Assembly: GCF_014898815.1 (NCBI RefSeq)
Contig: NW_026515540.1
Location: 868,001 to 932,000, forward strand
Direction: 5' to 3'
DNA from: Panonychus citri
Lineage: Eukaryota > Arthropoda > Arachnida > Trombidiformes > Tetranychidae
DNA length: 64,000 bases
Below the pieces are notes generated by a model that saw nothing but the letters and a program-made list of their open reading frames with translations, was not told where the DNA came from and searched no databases. Of the stretch, positions 61,764 through 64,000 are shown piece after piece (position 1 is the first letter of the stretch; each line of letters begins with the position of its first letter). The position numbers were made by a program, and so were the translations under genes.

Positions 61764-64000
61764 TTGGCAGAGATTTTAGAAAGTCGATTAAGGTAAATAT
61801 CCAACGACAGAAAACACCAACTCACCAAAACACCAACAACGATCAAACCAAACGCACAAACAACAACAAATAGGAAACACAAGAGAAAGAAGGAAAACAA
61901 AAACTATGATGATGATGATTTACAATTTTGATCTTCTCAAGTTGTTGGCGTGAATGTTTTTAAATGTTGTTGTTGATGAAGAGATGATGAAAACGATGAT
62001 GATGATGATGATGATGAAAAAAAGAGGTCAAAAGGACCAAACAATAAAAAGAGTTGCGAGCAGAGATTCTGAGCATCTGGCTCACACTAACCAAGAACAA
62101 CCAGTTTTCTGTATACTTAAGACGCGAGTCGAGGTAACCGGTTTTTTGAATTTGGTCCTGAGTCCGTTTGTTGTTGTGTTTCCTTCCTAATCACTTGTTT
62201 ACTCCTCAACTGAGAACTGAAAGACAATGAGAGAGAGAGAGAGAGAATTAATTTAAATACGATAATAATTAGGATTAACTAATAATCTGGATGATATTTA
62301 ATATGGGTTTGGTATCGATATGTTTACTTGGTCAGAGAAAATTAAAAGGAAAGTGGAGAGAAAAAAAGAAGCAAAAAAAAAAGTGAAAAGATTTTGTTAA
62401 TTGTTGTTGTTGATTGTTAATCATGTTTAACCATGAAATTTTCTGTATACTGAGTTATGAATGAAACAATCAGGTAATGAGAATGAGTCAGTTAGATGAA
62501 TGAATATTTAAAGAATGGTAATTATTAATTAAGTAGTTAGAGATAATTGTAATTATCTGTGATACTTGATGATTCCCATTAAGACAATAGGAGATTCTCA
62601 TAGTTATTAACAGAAACAATTAACTAATCGAAAGTTGTTGTTGTTATTGTTATTGTTTTCCAGAATTTTGATTGTGATTAAAAGGGAAAATAAATTGCTG
62701 GGAGATTTTGTTAACTTTAATTAATTGAAAGTTTTTCTCAATTAATCATAACAGTATTAATTTAATACACTTTGGTGTTAGTTGATAATGATAGTTTATT
62801 AATCAGCTAACAATTAACTAATTCTTGTTTATGGTCAGATTAATTGGGCTTTCAGATGGTTAAATTGTTAATCCTGCTGACAATTTAAATTTCATAATTT
62901 ATTGGTTAGTTGATTTAATAACATTTAACTTCAATGTATTCAACGGGATTAAATACAATTTACGTGACTCTTAGTAGGTTTTTTTTTTGAAATAAGTTAA
63001 ATTGTCAACAATTAACATCATGATTATCTCAAGTAATTGTAAATTTAAATTACAATGAGAGGTTGAAATTTTGTATTTACTACAAAAGTCATACCTTTTA
63101 TTATTATTATTGAATTACTGTATTGATGAATTAATCTTAATCACAATTAAATGAACGGTCAAACTGGTTAACCATTGAATTAAGAAATGATTACTTGATA
63201 ATCGTGATGAAACATAATTCATTTGGGTGATTGTTGAGTAAATTGTTGTTACTAAATCATGAATAATCAGGATTATGTTTACCCAGAATGCAAGATAATA
63301 ATATTATTTAGGAAAAAAAGAATCAAGAATTGTAACAATTAACAGGTCAATTAGGGCGTAATCAGCCTTAATCGCATTGGGTTACAAGGATTAAATCATA
63401 AATTAGATGTAATAATTTACCAATTGTTAAGATAATCAATTGGGAGATTGTTTAATGGTAAGAGAAGCAAATTATTTTTCTCATCTTATTCTAAACAATT
63501 AACTTCCAATAAATCATTGGGATTATTATCTTGGCAATGGTAATATACTAATCGGAAAACAGGGGAAAAGGTTAATCGTAATTCTGTACCAAGGGTTCAT
63601 GTATGAAATTAATAGTAGGTTAAGAATGTGATTTAGTAATTGTAACAAAAAAATTACGAGTTTATTTTTAAGCTTCATCAGAATATCAATTATCTTAATT
63701 TGATAATCTGCCAGGTTCACAATTAAGATTGAATATGTAATAAGTGGCACCGAATTAGAAGAGTAACAAAAAAATTGTTACAGTTTTCTCAAAGGTTATA
63801 AGAAATGATGAGAAAATGAGAAGAAAACAAGAAATCAATCTGAAGAATCAATTGGAATGCAATTAAATTACTGATGGTGATTAAATTTAAATTGTTAGTT
63901 AATTTTTTTTTTTGTATCGGTGTATCAAGAATACACATAACTAATTGAATGATCATCATTCACAAATCGCTGAGCTATTAAGAAGATGATGACTTATGAA
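61764..64000. other. Upstream region of the CCDC88-like gene to the window edge
   Basis: No gene recognised. The first 450 bp include GAT runs (61908-61917, 61995-62015) and a less A+T-rich patch at 62030-62190 that may be the promoter or 5' untranslated region. The plus-strand open frame across that patch is rich in Met/Lys from the GAT repeat and is not considered coding. A GA run sits at 62229-62246. Confidence 0.45.

Noticed and set aside
61954..62190. Plus-strand 78-residue frame upstream of the CCDC88-like gene
   Set aside because: Its start is a GAT-repeat Met run, and the rest shows no known motif; it lies where the promoter or 5' untranslated region of the opposite-strand gene is expected.

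Overview
The window is nuclear DNA from an animal, most likely a small arthropod. The coding content is metazoan (an FHOD formin, a CCDC88/Daple-type HOOK-domain protein, acid-lipase-family genes), splice sites are ordinary GT-AG, and the spaced-out DNA is very A+T rich and full of GAT/ATC and GA/CT microsatellites. The lipase genes have very short introns (about 55-95 bp), as in trombidiform mites. A mite is a plausible guess, but it is an inference and not demonstrated.

Left part (1-19.4 kb): the 5' end of an FHOD-type formin on the minus strand, resolved here into six exons (225 residues) spread over about 14.6 kb, with introns of up to 6.9 kb. The rest of the gene runs off the left edge. 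From 19.4 to 36.8 kb I see no gene, only low-complexity DNA with small inverted repeats. At 36.9-37.3 kb there may be a small, possibly broken plus-strand gene. At 37.8-38.5 kb lie two minus-strand exons of an unrecognised charged protein with a KGQKGQ repeat.

Middle part (40.6-55.9 kb): an accessory cluster of secreted hydrolases. An intronless GH30-type glycosidase (plus strand) is flanked by two direct copies of a tRNA-derived SINE-like repeat. It is followed by minus-strand genes in the order lipase A, lipase B, a second GH30 gene with one frame break, lipase C, and lipase D, which is a pseudogene with several frame breaks. All four lipases share a four-exon structure with identical splice phases, and A-C keep a Ser-Asp-His triad. 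Patchwork identity between copies suggests recent duplication and gene conversion. The cluster looks like an expanding and decaying family of secreted, perhaps digestive, enzymes; that role is inference.

Right part (59.2-61.8 kb): a single-exon 846-residue CCDC88 (Girdin/Daple) homologue on the minus strand. It has an N-terminal HOOK domain, a coiled-coil block present twice in tandem with a constant 203-residue offset, and a C-terminal Gly-Cys-Val PDZ-binding end as in Daple. The remaining right edge shows no gene.

I found no CRISPR array, no rRNA, no convincing functional tRNA and no recognisable transposase or viral gene. The strongest leads are the duplicated compact Daple-like protein and the interleaved GH30/lipase cluster with its SINE pair.
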